Virus record (IMG/VR): IMGVR_UViG_3300022750_000021
Location: 1-44,742 of that record
Strand: one strand, 5' to 3'
Length of the DNA stretch: 44,742 bases
Source of the DNA: a virus
The notes beneath the pieces were generated by a model. The model saw nothing but the letters and a program-made list of their open reading frames with translations. It had not been told where the DNA came from and ran no database searches. Below are positions 31,101-39,968 of the stretch, one piece after another (position 1 is the stretch's first letter; the number at the start of each line of letters is the position of its first letter). The translations under genes and the position numbers were made by a program.

Positions 31101-32972
31101 TGCCATACCGTCAAGTACATGCCCAGCATCGTCACTTACCTTAGTGGTGTCGTAAGTTGCCTTACCAAATCTAGGCTTAACATAAAGATCAGCAGCAGTA
31201 ACTGGGCGACCCAAGAAATCACTCAGCTCCTTAGCATATGAATCTTGTGCATGATAGTTTATTACTGGATCTTTACTTTTAGCTGCGCCCTCAATAAAGT
31301 CACGGCGTACATCACTAGCCAATTCTATAAAGTTACTGGTGTGTTTAAGTTGTTTCTGTGCTTCGATAACTTCTGCTTTGGCTTTGTAAAAGTGTTGGCG
31401 AATTGCATCAGTACCAACAAGCGTTTGGTTATCTAGTGCGTTACCATTATTGCTAATAGTAATTGATTCAACTTTATCTCGCAGAGCTTTATCAAGAAAT
31501 GGTAAGTCGTGCGAACCTACAACTGATTTAGCATTCAGTGGCAAGGTAAGACTGCGAGCATTAATCCAGCGCAACTCAACATCACGTGCATTCTTAACAG
31601 ACCTGAAATCAGTTTTATCAGTTACACTAGTGCGAGCCTTAGCCGCTAACTTTTTGATTTGCTCAGGTTTAAACTTATCTGCTAGCCTAGGCACCCCAAC
31701 AGAACCTGCACTAGTTTCGCCAATATTACCAGAGTGCATACGAATATTAATAAAGCTTTCGTCAGTAATCTGTTTCTCAGCCTGCTTAGTAGTTTTAGCC
31801 AGACCTTGCTTAATCAAATCCTTCACGCGAGTCTCAAAGCTAGACTCTTCTGCTACACGTGTAAGAGTCTTAAGATTCTTAAAGGTCTCTTGTGTACCTT
31901 TGTTTCCAAGCTTAGAAGTAATATCTGCAAAGTCATTGCCAAGAGTGTCATCCTTAGCGAGCTTACGGATATTAATGCGGATTTCATTATCAAGCTTCTG
32001 CATATTATCTATGCGAAGTCTATTAGTTTTGGCGGCCTCTCCAGCAATTGCATCTGCAGTAAGAGACTCTCCAGATTCCCCTTGGGCAACCTTACGCGCC
32101 TTAATCATATCAGGAGTAATCTCCTGCATAAGAATTTGACGGTCAGCTGCAGCTACTACAATTTTATCTGAGATAGCTGTATCAGCAGTACTGGAACTAA
32201 GCTGGGTACTTTTAACTGCGGCCAGTTGCCTAGCATCGGCATTGCTTACCAAACGCTTAACACCAAAGTAAGTACCAGCTGCAGCACCAATGGCACCGAT
32301 GCCACCACCGATAACTGTACCAAACGCAATGTTCTTAACAATATCCCCAAAGTCCATTTCTTCTAAAATTGGGGACTTAAACATAGTTGCAGCTACTGCG
32401 GTTTCAAACGCCAATGATTCTAGAATGCCTTGCTGGGTACCACTTGCCAGAGCTTTAATCGCATTGGCATTACCAAAACTAAAGCTAGCGGACTTGGCTG
32501 CTAAATCAGCAGCCTCCCGCTTAACGTAAGTTTCCATGGTAGGTGCGAGCAAATTTGTAGCTAGGCGAAAGTTACTACCTACTTCGCCAGCGGCTGCTGC
32601 ACGCAAGGCTCCCTGCCCAGCGCGCAATGCCTTAATACCTGCCAACCCAGGAACAAAACTAGAACCAATAAATCCAGCCAAATCTGCCGCCGACTTATTC
32701 TGCTCGTAGTATTTGCCAAGATCGTCATCGTAACTTGATACGAATTCAGCAGTATCACGGTAGTCTGTTTTATTCTCTTCAGCCCCAAACAGATTACCAA
32801 TGGCTACGCCAGAGTTATAAAAACTGTTGAGGCTGCTAGCAATAGACACAGCTAAGAAACTTGGAGCATTGCCAAGCGCTGCAGCCACGTCTTCAAAAAT
32901 AGAAGAGTTCTCGCTAGCTACGTCATGTGCATTGGCTGCCTGGAGGAAGTTAGGAGCTTCATCAAAGTTCAT
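28131..32972 (-). CDS. Large internal virion (ejection) protein, 1613 aa
   Basis: The last and largest gene of the late block. ATGA overlap with the 572-aa gene. Alanine- and lysine-rich, mostly helical, with a Gly/Ala-rich hydrophobic stretch (about residues 215-236, NIAFGTVIGGGIGAIGAAAG) able to insert in membranes, and another Gly/Ser-rich stretch near 1350. Size, composition and place next to two other internal-type proteins match podovirus ejection proteins that leave the head ahead of DNA and form a channel across the host envelope. I see no lytic transglycosylase, protease or RNA polymerase motif, although a cryptic enzyme domain cannot be excluded. Confidence 0.7.
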   Translation of the reverse strand: MNFDEAPNFLQAANAHDVASENSSIFEDVAAALGNAPSFLAVSIASSLNSFYNSGVAIGNLFGAEENKTDYRDTAEFVSSYDDDLGKYYEQNKSAADLAGFIGSSFVPGLAGIKALRAGQGALRAAAAGEVGSNFRLATNLLAPTMETYVKREAADLAAKSASFSFGNANAIKALASGTQQGILESLAFETAVAATMFKSPILEEMDFGDIVKNIAFGTVIGGGIGAIGAAAGTYFGVKRLVSNADARQLAAVKSTQLSSSTADTAISDKIVVAAADRQILMQEITPDMIKARKVAQGESGESLTADAIAGEAAKTNRLRIDNMQKLDNEIRINIRKLAKDDTLGNDFADITSKLGNKGTQETFKNLKTLTRVAEESSFETRVKDLIKQGLAKTTKQAEKQITDESFINIRMHSGNIGETSAGSVGVPRLADKFKPEQIKKLAAKARTSVTDKTDFRSVKNARDVELRWINARSLTLPLNAKSVVGSHDLPFLDKALRDKVESITISNNGNALDNQTLVGTDAIRQHFYKAKAEVIEAQKQLKHTSNFIELASDVRRDFIEGAAKSKDPVINYHAQDSYAKELSDFLGRPVTAADLYVKPRFGKATYDTTKVSDDAGHVLDGMALIKYREKLAVEATNKVFASYARELAETFPTISEDMLRSANRSGGGAGVFTNAGGAYGSLEQTTSYIGSLTSELTRTKINTLTDSINPVAVKLAQNPAEAVRFSTINEIIANSPEKYVLSDAGHALIPQKIRDYQRALDNGEDVAPPELFKGTVEEIPLRNPSSLDDTVLSDAVNMHIALNGTRNQTWKELHAVQGNEDRKALDVFYPIRPNPRDYRHIAFVKDETLVGVGHTKMLFANTSKELEDQIAKVPSEYKVYTKGQSEEFYNARGEWIYDKTLHDNYINTDLLSRGISARFFPQTDPGKIVNGWLQDHVAKENALIKQMVLAKYEKETNELKRLGDQFTNIAGSKTGKDSVTDVVTSSDKNPYLAQVKAMLNITKTDEVPLLNTVNQTLDRFVSRAWNKATEIFERQGGKFTPEKSDEINNVFEELGFKTAYYDAATNLMANSSVPRGTLTSFIRKSNAFLTTTILRLDPFNALNNLLGNTVLFSAELKSLTSAISKGSTEGAGELAKIMKIGVPGVDGDLISSPSKLIANSLARLHGDGRKALLAQYKLRGLLPDLSDQYYKSLDAMTLTGKESVHDMSKKSEQLSAAWESFGKQGEKLTGNRWTEQFNRLIAADVMKQITEVGVKHGVIDDKIAWAYVNTFTNRVNGVIRAAERPLMFQGPIGQAIGLFQSYQFNLMQQMFRYIGEGNGKAVAMAAGLQGSVYGASSLPGFNLINSSLVGSASGNPEHKDLYSATNILFGKQGADWLMFGAPSNVLRASLFTRGDTNPRTWSIVPNPTNPADIPFISSFAKVFGSTKQTLTDVAGGAPVWNSFLNGIEHMGLSRPLAGMAQTARAFTNEDGKVTSTQANGTILGTNDLVSWATMTRLAGAKPIDEAITSNAFFRVQGYMAADREKRAKLGTALKLNLQGNGVVDGNQIGEFAQRYMELGGRQTGFNTWVMEQYKNTDRSRAEALANGLSSSYSRYMQDIMGGRDNLQDTESF

Positions 32973-34687
32973 TTAGGTGCCCTCTTTAAGATTGTGTCAG
33001 CCAATTTCTTGGACTGCATAACTGTGAGCGCAAGAGTCACGTCTGTTGGCTTAGTCATATCAAGTGACTTAGCCGCAGCTTTCTCTTGCATACCGCGCTG
33101 CTGGATCATAGCCGATCCCAGGCCAGGCTCAGTGAGAGTTAGCCCAGCACCTAAGCTATCCCAGAATGAGCGCTGGAATCCTTGGATTTTAGTATTGTAA
33201 CCTTGCTGGACAGGTACGCCTAATTGCAGGAATCCGCCAGTTGCATTATTAATGCCTACGGCGTTTTGGTAGAAACTGGTAATGCCATCACGCACTTCAT
33301 TAAGTGTAAGCTGCCCTTGGTCTACTGCTGCAATACCAGCTGCAAGCAACATATCTGGACTAGGGTTATTTTGATCAGTGGCAGTAAGTGTGGTGAGTAC
33401 TGTCTTACCAAACCTACTTTCAGCCAGCCCATTAGGCTCGCTAAGTATTACACTAACAGGTGGAGCCTGATATGGGTTGCCTTTTTCATTTTGAATATTA
33501 GCTTGGTAGCCTAGAGCTGTAGCAGTTACTGCTTTGTTTAAAATAGATGCGCGCTCTGCTGGATTCTTTTTAAGGTCAGCTCCCTCTGGCAGTAGCAGTT
33601 TCTGGGCAATCTCAGTCTGGGCTGCAGCACTAGCTGCTTGCAAAACGTTTACAGCAGGCTTAAAGCTATCAGGGAGATTTACCTGATCCTTTGTAAGAAC
33701 TTGAATAGTCTCTGCTGGAGTATTACCAAATACTTTAACCTCTCCACCAGACAGTTTCATACCTTGAGCTTCTTGCCTACGAATGTCATCCCCAAGATCG
33801 CCGCCCTGGGTAAGTGTACGACGAACAAACGTTTCGTTTACTGGAGGCAAACCAGCTTGTGTACGGTAAGCATTAACTCGGCCAGTGGCATCTACATACT
33901 CCTGGTCTTCCATCTTACCGCGCTTACGCTGCTCTTGCAGAGCATTAAACTGTTCCTGCCTTAGCGCCATACCTTCCCGGTATCTTTGATCTTCTGTAAT
34001 CTGAGAATAGACTTGAACTTGTCTATTGAAATCTTGAGCACCATTCTGGCGTAAGGACTCAATTGCCTGTGCCCCGTACTGCTTACCAGCAATAGCTTGT
34101 TTACTTGCTTCTGCATTCGCAAGTAGCTTGGTAGCCTCAGCAGTTGCTGTAATACTCGCTTGGCTGAGAGTTTCTGTAATTGAGTTCTGAGTTTGTACCG
34201 TTGATTGAGTCTGCGCATTTAAACCTGCCGCCAACTTCTGCTGGACATCAAACTGCTGAGCTAGTGCATCACGCTTAGATCTAGCTTCATCACCCTGTAC
34301 CAGATCTTTTAGCCAGCCGAGTGGATTATTAATAATATCACTACCAGCTTCAATCTCACTTACATCAGCCTGGGCTTTAGTAAGTTCAATTGCGCTCTGC
34401 CGCATACCCTGGCCAAGCTGGGTGATAATATCACTTACGTCACCAACGTTAGTACCAAATGCATTGGCTGCTTGGACACGCTGTTTTTGTGTCTGTAGCT
34501 GGCCTTGCAATTGCACTAGTTGAGCTTGGGCAGTAAGTGTGCCTGCTTGTGCAGTATCCTTACTTGCCTGTTCGGACAGCGCAGCAGACTCAGTATTAAG
34601 ATCTGCAATCCCTTGGGCTTGCTGGGTTTGAGTCCCACTCAGTGCCGCTGCGCTACTAATGATACTACCAAGATCAAACCCAGCCAT
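32969..34687 (-). CDS. Internal virion protein, coiled-coil (572 aa)
   Basis: Starts ATG 34687, just after the stop of the previous gene, and overlaps the next start as ATGA. Very rich in Gln, Ala and Thr with long coiled-coil segments (EQASKDTAQAGTLTAQAQLV, then LRQEQFNALQEQRKRGKMED), few aromatic residues and no cysteine seen. This is typical of podovirus internal core or ejection proteins (T7 gp15/P22 gp20-like role). No enzymatic motif. The call rests on composition and on its position between the other two internal-type genes. Confidence 0.65.
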   Translation of the reverse strand: MAGFDLGSIISSAAALSGTQTQQAQGIADLNTESAALSEQASKDTAQAGTLTAQAQLVQLQGQLQTQKQRVQAANAFGTNVGDVSDIITQLGQGMRQSAIELTKAQADVSEIEAGSDIINNPLGWLKDLVQGDEARSKRDALAQQFDVQQKLAAGLNAQTQSTVQTQNSITETLSQASITATAEATKLLANAEASKQAIAGKQYGAQAIESLRQNGAQDFNRQVQVYSQITEDQRYREGMALRQEQFNALQEQRKRGKMEDQEYVDATGRVNAYRTQAGLPPVNETFVRRTLTQGGDLGDDIRRQEAQGMKLSGGEVKVFGNTPAETIQVLTKDQVNLPDSFKPAVNVLQAASAAAQTEIAQKLLLPEGADLKKNPAERASILNKAVTATALGYQANIQNEKGNPYQAPPVSVILSEPNGLAESRFGKTVLTTLTATDQNNPSPDMLLAAGIAAVDQGQLTLNEVRDGITSFYQNAVGINNATGGFLQLGVPVQQGYNTKIQGFQRSFWDSLGAGLTLTEPGLGSAMIQQRGMQEKAAAKSLDMTKPTDVTLALTVMQSKKLADTILKRAPK

Positions 34688-34689
34688 GG

Positions 34690-35883
34690 TTAGGCTCCTT
34701 TCTTATTCCACAGTTTATCGAAAGCCCGCTCAGTAATAAACAACCCAATCAAATGGCAAACAGGTTCGCCAATAAACTTGGTAATTGTTCCCAGCGGATA
34801 CTTAACATGATCAGCAAAGGTGCCGCGAGTAGCAAGCAAGGAAGTGCGACTACGAGCAACGGGCAAAGTAAATTTAGTCCAGCCCTCGTGACCTTTATCA
34901 ATCTTGGCTGCGATACCAGTAGCCCAGGCTTGGTAGCCAGCAACCGTGAATGGGTGCATAGTCTCAAGATACTCACTCCCTTTGGCATGCAAGTCCTTAT
35001 CTAGCAACCCGCGATTCTTAAGAGCTGTACAGATTACAGATCCACCGGACGTACCACCGCGGCTACCACTATTATTAGATCCACCTAGCCCACTTACAAT
35101 GGAGCCAATAATTCCACCAATACTTCCCAGCCCACCTAGTCCGCCAAGTCCGACACTGGTAGATCCTGTATCAGAGTCAATACCAAAGTTAATGCCGAAC
35201 CCACCTTGGCCAGTAGAACCGCCACCGCCACCGCTACTAATTGTAGAAGTATTTAGACCGAAACCTTCGCCAGTAGTGATGCCTGTACTACCGCTTGGCA
35301 TTGGGCCACCAAAGTCTCCATAGCCTCCGAAATCAATATCTCCTAGCTGATTCTTTTTAGTGCCAGAGTTACTAAAGATTCCCTCAGAGCTACCACCTCC
35401 AGAGCCTCCACCAAACAGATCACCAATAAGATCTGTTACGTAATTAGCTCCAGATTCCAATGTAGGCCCTAGAGCTTTTGCACCTAGATTAAGTGCAGTG
35501 GATGCAAGAAACGCACCTCCCAAACCAGTAGCTAGATCTTTAGCACTAGTGCCCTGCTGTACTGTAGTCTGGGTTTGTGGAGCAGTTGTAGTAACTGTGG
35601 GCGAGCGCGCAAGCTCTGCTCTATTAGCGGCCTCTGCGTACAGATTGCCAAGCAACGTATCTTCGCTCGTGGAATTATAAATACCAGAACTACGAGCACG
35701 TGCACCAATAGACTTGACGCCACCAGAGCCAGACAGAATCTGGTCAATGATCTGCTGAACACCAGCATCAGATACATTGGTCTGCTGAGTAGTCTTACCC
35801 CCAGAGGTTGTGGTTGTAGACTTCTTATCTTTCATACCACCGATAAGATTAGTTAAAGCGGTTAGCTGATCAATAGCTGCCAT
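34690..35883 (-). CDS. Glycine-rich virion protein, 397 aa (probable internal protein)
   Basis: Start ATG 35883 (MAAIDQLTAL) follows AGGAGAGCAGCT. Architecture: helical N-terminus, Ala-rich hydrophobic segment about 120-150 (LATGLGGAFLASTALNLGA), a long Gly/Ser-rich low-complexity region (about 165-290), and a C-terminal folded part with CTALKNRGLLDKDLHAKGSE. The C-terminal part with its conserved-looking histidines is seen in phage proteins encoded next to internal virion proteins. Probably an ejected protein or part of the internal core; function inferred from place. Confidence 0.6.
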   Translation of the reverse strand: MAAIDQLTALTNLIGGMKDKKSTTTTSGGKTTQQTNVSDAGVQQIIDQILSGSGGVKSIGARARSSGIYNSTSEDTLLGNLYAEAANRAELARSPTVTTTAPQTQTTVQQGTSAKDLATGLGGAFLASTALNLGAKALGPTLESGANYVTDLIGDLFGGGSGGGSSEGIFSNSGTKKNQLGDIDFGGYGDFGGPMPSGSTGITTGEGFGLNTSTISSGGGGGSTGQGGFGINFGIDSDTGSTSVGLGGLGGLGSIGGIIGSIVSGLGGSNNSGSRGGTSGGSVICTALKNRGLLDKDLHAKGSEYLETMHPFTVAGYQAWATGIAAKIDKGHEGWTKFTLPVARSRTSLLATRGTFADHVKYPLGTITKFIGEPVCHLIGLFITERAFDKLWNKKGA

Positions 35884-35893
35884 AGCTGCTCTC

Positions 35894-36388
35894 CTAGTTA
35901 TCAAAGACTGGAGGAATCTGCTTCACCCAGTCAGCTTCAAGTTTCTTTTGCAGTTCACTAATTACAGGCTTATCTATACGTCTAACCCATCTATGCAAAG
36001 TTACACAACTGGATATAATGCAGCGGGTAAGCTTAGGAACTTTTAGCACTTCCATAGCTTGTGCTAGTATTTCATCCGCCTGTGCCCGCGTAATATCTAG
36101 GGGATTACCATCTTGTGTAAGCTGTAAAGTATTGCACAACCTATCGTGAACAATAGCTGCTGCACCATACTTACCAGTAGGCGGAAGTAAATTCCAAACT
36201 AAGCGTGGGATTGAAGCAAGATCAGTAAGCATGCCCGCTGGAATATATACCCAAACATTGCCATACTTCTCTCCTATATAATACCGAAAACTTTCAGCTA
36301 TTCTATAGTAATCTCCATCCAATAGTTCTGATGCTTCATCATCATAATATATCACGGGCTTTGCCGTGAAGGAAACAAATTCTGACAT
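35894..36388 (-). CDS. DUF1353-family protein (164 aa)
   Basis: Residues 49-84 contain IPAGMLTDLASIPRLVWNLL followed by PPTGKYGAAAIVHDRL, the hallmark of DUF1353 (a pattern of P-x-G-x-x-T-D-x-A-S-I-P-R ... Y-x-x-A-A-x-x-H-D). The family is common in phages beside lysis or tail genes; its biochemical function is not established as far as I know. Here it lies between the endolysin and the internal proteins. Start ATG 36388. Confidence 0.82.
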   Translation of the reverse strand: MSEFVSFTAKPVIYYDDEASELLDGDYYRIAESFRYYIGEKYGNVWVYIPAGMLTDLASIPRLVWNLLPPTGKYGAAAIVHDRLCNTLQLTQDGNPLDITRAQADEILAQAMEVLKVPKLTRCIISSCVTLHRWVRRIDKPVISELQKKLEADWVKQIPPVFDN

Positions 36389-36397
36389 ACTTAACCT

Positions 36398-36850
36398 CTA
36401 TTCAATACCAGGCATATAATGCCCAGGAGCTCTGCAGGTTAGTTCATTACCTCGTACTGGGCCATGCTGCCTAAATGAGATATGAATCCAAGTAGGCTCC
36501 AGAATTAATTGATCATATCCTACCAGCTCTTTATTAGCCATAAGCTCCAGTGCAATTTGTTTAGGTGAGCCGAAGCCAGGACATTTAAAATCTACTGCTT
36601 CTCCATTGGAATGCTGAGACTTCTGTGCTCCACCAATTGCATTATTAAGTGCCCACGATCTAAACCAACTAGTAATGTACAGTGGGCGATTATCTAATAC
36701 CTGCCTAACAACTTCCAGTTTAAATGCTGTATATTTCATAGCTTCTAACTGAGCGTCATTAGGTGTATTCAGCATGCCACGATCCTGGGCTGTAGCTGAA
36801 TACGTAGCTTCACGGAAACTAAAGTGTGGAGATAATTGAAAGTTTTTCAC
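36398..36850 (-). CDS. Endolysin, M15-type peptidoglycan peptidase (150 aa)
   Basis: Zinc peptidase of the M15 D-Ala-D-Ala carboxypeptidase/endopeptidase group that cuts peptidoglycan cross-links for lysis or infection. Visible are FSFREATYSATAQDRG near the N-terminus, TSWFRSWALNNAIGG, and zinc ligands H80 and D87 in SQHSNGEAVDF and H123 in WIHISF. Compact single-domain length fits. No signal peptide, so a holin would be needed; the best candidates are the one-helix protein at 41773-42108 and two tiny early peptides. Its start overlaps the stop of the upstream gene as ATGA. Confidence 0.85.
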   Translation of the reverse strand: MKNFQLSPHFSFREATYSATAQDRGMLNTPNDAQLEAMKYTAFKLEVVRQVLDNRPLYITSWFRSWALNNAIGGAQKSQHSNGEAVDFKCPGFGSPKQIALELMANKELVGYDQLILEPTWIHISFRQHGPVRGNELTCRAPGHYMPGIE

Positions 36851-37515
36851 TGTATGCCTTCTCTTGATAGATACTGACCGAATAGAACAAAGCCATCTGC
36901 TATACAGGTAGCCACTGGCATTGCATATGCGAAACCATTTGCGTTAGTACGCTTACCTGGGTCTCCTATATAAAAACCATTGTCCCCAAATAGTGCACCT
37001 GTATTAGATACAGATGAATATGCCCAAAGTAATTGTCCTGATACTATACCCTCAAATGCAACAATAGCCGGACCTATGCCAACTCTTACGTATACTCCAA
37101 CAGCTGCATCAGTTAGTGCTACTGTACAAAAGTTTGATGTTGGTGTAGTACCACTTTTAATTGGTATGCCGCTAGAGGGCAGTTCAGGTGGATCTGCTAA
37201 TGCACCACTGACCATACCATTTAAGCCTCCAGTAGACGCAGGGCAAATTGGCTGACCTTTAACTATATCTACTAAGGCAACTGCGGTAAAGAATCTAGTA
37301 AATGGCATTGACTTATCTGGAGGAGTTCCAGGAGCTGTTGATCCACCGCCACCTCCAGTGCCAGCAGATGAGCGTACTTGATCTAGAGAACTGTTTAGAA
37401 TATGAATCGCATTATAAATTTCTGTGAATTCATTAAATAGTTCTGGGTCAGTTGTTAGAGGAGTCTGACCTAATCCTATATCTACTGGAGACGCATAACC
37501 ACCAAGGGCGCTCAT
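36847..37515 (-). CDS. Virion-associated protein, 222 aa (tandem paralog 1)
   Basis: Start ATG 37515. Architecture: short N-terminal part with VDIGLGQTPLTTDPELFNEF and a helix YNAIHILNSSLDQV, a poly-Gly linker about residue 52-56, then a beta-rich domain with YVRVGIGPAIVAFEGIVSGQ and a C-terminal VATCIADGFVLFGQYL. The neighbouring gene 37521-38309 has the same plan. Likely a small tail or fibre component, since it sits after the tail protein genes; no family recognised. Confidence 0.65.
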   Translation of the reverse strand: MSALGGYASPVDIGLGQTPLTTDPELFNEFTEIYNAIHILNSSLDQVRSSAGTGGGGGSTAPGTPPDKSMPFTRFFTAVALVDIVKGQPICPASTGGLNGMVSGALADPPELPSSGIPIKSGTTPTSNFCTVALTDAAVGVYVRVGIGPAIVAFEGIVSGQLLWAYSSVSNTGALFGDNGFYIGDPGKRTNANGFAYAMPVATCIADGFVLFGQYLSREGIQ

Positions 37516-37520
37516 ATAAA

Positions 37521-38309
37521 TTATCCTTTAGTTGAGATACTATGGACATAGTTATAAAATAAAACATAATCATTTGAAACACATATGCCCACAGGATACA
37601 AAAAGGCTCTATGGTATAAGTAGTATTTACCTTGGTGATCGGGATATCCCGGCATCCAGAAACCTTCCCATCTAGCTTCTCCAGGAGCACTAAATTTAAA
37701 TTCTCCTACTACGTTAGCAAGGTATAAGCCGCCATTACCTAGTAAATCTCTGCGCTCCACTAGCTGCTCTACATGCTGGCGCTTACGTGTACTATATACA
37801 GTTCTGGAATCTACAGCCCAGATTACTTGCCCGCATTTAGCGCCACTAACTTTAGATATTCCAGGCCCAATACCAACTTGAACTTGCTCTCCAGGCTGAG
37901 CTGCAGTTAGAGCTATAAAGTACTGCAATGGAACTAAGCCAAGTATATACCTACTACCTGTAGATCCAACAGTTACAGACGAGTCTATAAACTCTCTATA
38001 GGGTTCACTAGATAGAACCCCATTAACTATCTGATTTCCGAAACTTGAAACTACGGATCCAACTTCTATAGGTTGGCCCGCTACCCCCCAGAACGAGTTT
38101 ACAAATGGTACATCATTATTTGGTGGGTTACCATCTACAGTATTTGGATCTGTAATAGCTCCACCACCCCCACCACCAACAGCATTAATAATGGCAGAGG
38201 CATAAGCATTAAGGGTGTGAACAGAGTTATAGACGTACTGCAATTCAACTACATACTTAGGATCCTGATTGGCTGGACTCTGCCCCAGCCTAATATTTAT
38301 ACCAGCCAT
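37521..38309 (-). CDS. Virion-associated protein, 262 aa (tandem paralog 2)
   Basis: Start chosen at ATG 38309 (MAGINIRLGQSP) with GGGAG upstream; an earlier in-frame codon overlaps the previous gene. Shares with its neighbour LGQ-x-P-x-x-x-DP, the YN-x-x-H-x-LN helix, a poly-Gly linker, the QVQVGIGPGI strand and a VGICVSNDYVLFYNYV-type end. It has an extra insertion with TRKRQHVEQLVERRDLLGNG and a WMPGYPDHQGKYYLYH segment. Probably a tail or capsid surface component; function unproven. Confidence 0.65.
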   Translation of the reverse strand: MAGINIRLGQSPANQDPKYVVELQYVYNSVHTLNAYASAIINAVGGGGGGAITDPNTVDGNPPNNDVPFVNSFWGVAGQPIEVGSVVSSFGNQIVNGVLSSEPYREFIDSSVTVGSTGSRYILGLVPLQYFIALTAAQPGEQVQVGIGPGISKVSGAKCGQVIWAVDSRTVYSTRKRQHVEQLVERRDLLGNGGLYLANVVGEFKFSAPGEARWEGFWMPGYPDHQGKYYLYHRAFLYPVGICVSNDYVLFYNYVHSISTKG

Positions 38310-38319
38310 ACTTAACTCC

Positions 38320-39924
38320 CTAAGGATTTCCAACCAAACTGAACCAACCTATAAGTGAGTTTATATTAAATGTGCCTTTGAATAGCCAGGACACATTAGT
38401 ACCAATAACCCCATCCCAAGTATACCTACGGTAGTCAGATTGACTCTCCTGCAAGTATCCAAGTTTAGCAGCTCCAAAGTTTTTACCATTCAAGCTAGGT
38501 AATGCTAGGGCCTGAAAGTTTCCACCTGTATCTACGTTCTCAATCTCAAGCTGATTAAACTCAATTAGCTTCTGTCTAACATACTGGAACTTACCAATTA
38601 TCATTACAGAATCTGAAGCTAGCTGGGAGAAGCTAAAGTCAACTACTTGCACTCTGCCATTACGCTGCAAGAATGCTATAGAATCTCTAGGAATCTCAGT
38701 AATTGTAGAGTTCATAGAGCGTAGTTCAAAGCAAGATGTATGCGTAATTTTAAGTTTACCCATGCGGTTTTGAGTAAGATCAATAACAAGTGCGTGAGTC
38801 ATATCAGCTGTGGGATCTAAGCCATATGATAGAACAATATATCTATCAGCTACTACCGCAAGTTTCTTGCGCATAGTCCAGTTAAAAGTATTAACTGTAA
38901 ATGTATTAGTAGCTGAGTTGAAATCTTCGAATACGTTACCAGCAATAAAGTCTGTAACGTTTGGTGCAACAGTTGTGCAGCGAGCGTGTGTAATCTGCTG
39001 CATACCGTTAGTGGAATATACTTGCTGGAAACCACCGGCTTGCTCTAGAGATACAAGTTCTGAACTGGACACACCACCAGCAGAAGGAATTGCTTTAAGA
39101 TTCCAAGGGAACTCTGCGTTACCTGAAAATATTACAGATACCGCATTCTCTTTTGTAAATATAATAAAGCCTAGTGCTGTAGTAACAGCAGTAACTATAT
39201 TACCTCTAGCCTCTTGAACTTGCCCGCCCCCTGCACCTGACGTATCAGATGGAACAAAGTCTTCTACGTTTACAGTACTGGACCAAGCAAAGCCTGTTGT
39301 TGTATAAGTTATTAAGTAACCATTAGCTGCGGCAATGCCTATAATGTTTGCAGGATTAACCCCTGCCAAAGGTCTTGGAATTAATGTATTGATATCACTG
39401 TTAAAAATGTAGCAACCTACATTTGAGAAATAGATATATGTTGCACCATTAACTGTGGCAGTTGTCATAACACAGCCAACAGGCAGCACAGGCGCACCAA
39501 GAACTAGTGCCCAGGTGTTATTAAATGGATTCATAGAATACACACCATTGGCACCAAAGTTACCAATAGCCATGTAAGTCTTAAATCCAATAGACTCCAC
39601 AATCTCTGCTGGAGGATCCCCTCCCATAATTATTTTAGCAGTTTGAACTTGCCGTACGTATTCAAAGTCTAAGCCAGCTGAAGGTATTGGAGCATTAAAT
39701 ACTGTATTGTAATTAACTGATTGCCAGCCATAGGTACTTGGCATAACGTTATGGCAATAAAATATCTGTGGGATACCAGTATCTACAGGAGATTGCCCAT
39801 CAGAAGATACAAATCTAGCGTACGTATTATCTGCCTGTGGATTAATAACGGTCCGCCCAGACAGCTTAGATAGCAACGGGAACGTCATAGACTGCGTGTT
39901 TGCTCTGTAAGGTATCTGAGCCAT
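38320..39924 (-). CDS. Tail protein, beta-propeller-like (gp10/gp12-type tail hub, 534 aa)
   Basis: Start ATG 39924 after AAGGAGAGTACC. The protein is almost wholly beta with recurring Gly/Asn-rich short strands (YMAIGNFGANGVYSMNPF, TYIYFSNVGCYIF, GYLITYTTTGFAWSS, VYSTNGMQQITHA), a pattern of a beta-propeller as in P22 gp10 and related tail stabilisation or nozzle proteins. Length is in the range of this family. It is preceded by an intrinsic terminator that separates it from the spike gene. The specific assignment among nozzle/hub proteins is inference. Confidence 0.62.
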   Translation of the reverse strand: MAQIPYRANTQSMTFPLLSKLSGRTVINPQADNTYARFVSSDGQSPVDTGIPQIFYCHNVMPSTYGWQSVNYNTVFNAPIPSAGLDFEYVRQVQTAKIIMGGDPPAEIVESIGFKTYMAIGNFGANGVYSMNPFNNTWALVLGAPVLPVGCVMTTATVNGATYIYFSNVGCYIFNSDINTLIPRPLAGVNPANIIGIAAANGYLITYTTTGFAWSSTVNVEDFVPSDTSGAGGGQVQEARGNIVTAVTTALGFIIFTKENAVSVIFSGNAEFPWNLKAIPSAGGVSSSELVSLEQAGGFQQVYSTNGMQQITHARCTTVAPNVTDFIAGNVFEDFNSATNTFTVNTFNWTMRKKLAVVADRYIVLSYGLDPTADMTHALVIDLTQNRMGKLKITHTSCFELRSMNSTITEIPRDSIAFLQRNGRVQVVDFSFSQLASDSVMIIGKFQYVRQKLIEFNQLEIENVDTGGNFQALALPSLNGKNFGAAKLGYLQESQSDYRRYTWDGVIGTNVSWLFKGTFNINSLIGWFSLVGNP

Positions 39925-39940
39925 GGTACTCTCCTTAAAG

Positions 39941-39960
39941 AAAACCCCAGTTTCCTGGGG
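39941..39960 (-). terminator. Intrinsic terminator inside the tail gene cluster
   Basis: Minus strand CCCCAG-GAAA-CTGGGG (39945-39960) with a stable GNRA loop, followed by TTTT (39941-39944) and more T. It sits between the spike stop and the next gene's Shine-Dalgarno, so it would lower transcription of downstream genes. Confidence 0.88.
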
Positions 39961-39968
39961 CTATAAAG

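Noticed and set aside
28131-32972. Virion RNA polymerase for the 1613-aa protein
   Set aside because: No T7-like or N4-like polymerase motif was recognised, and composition fits an ejection protein.
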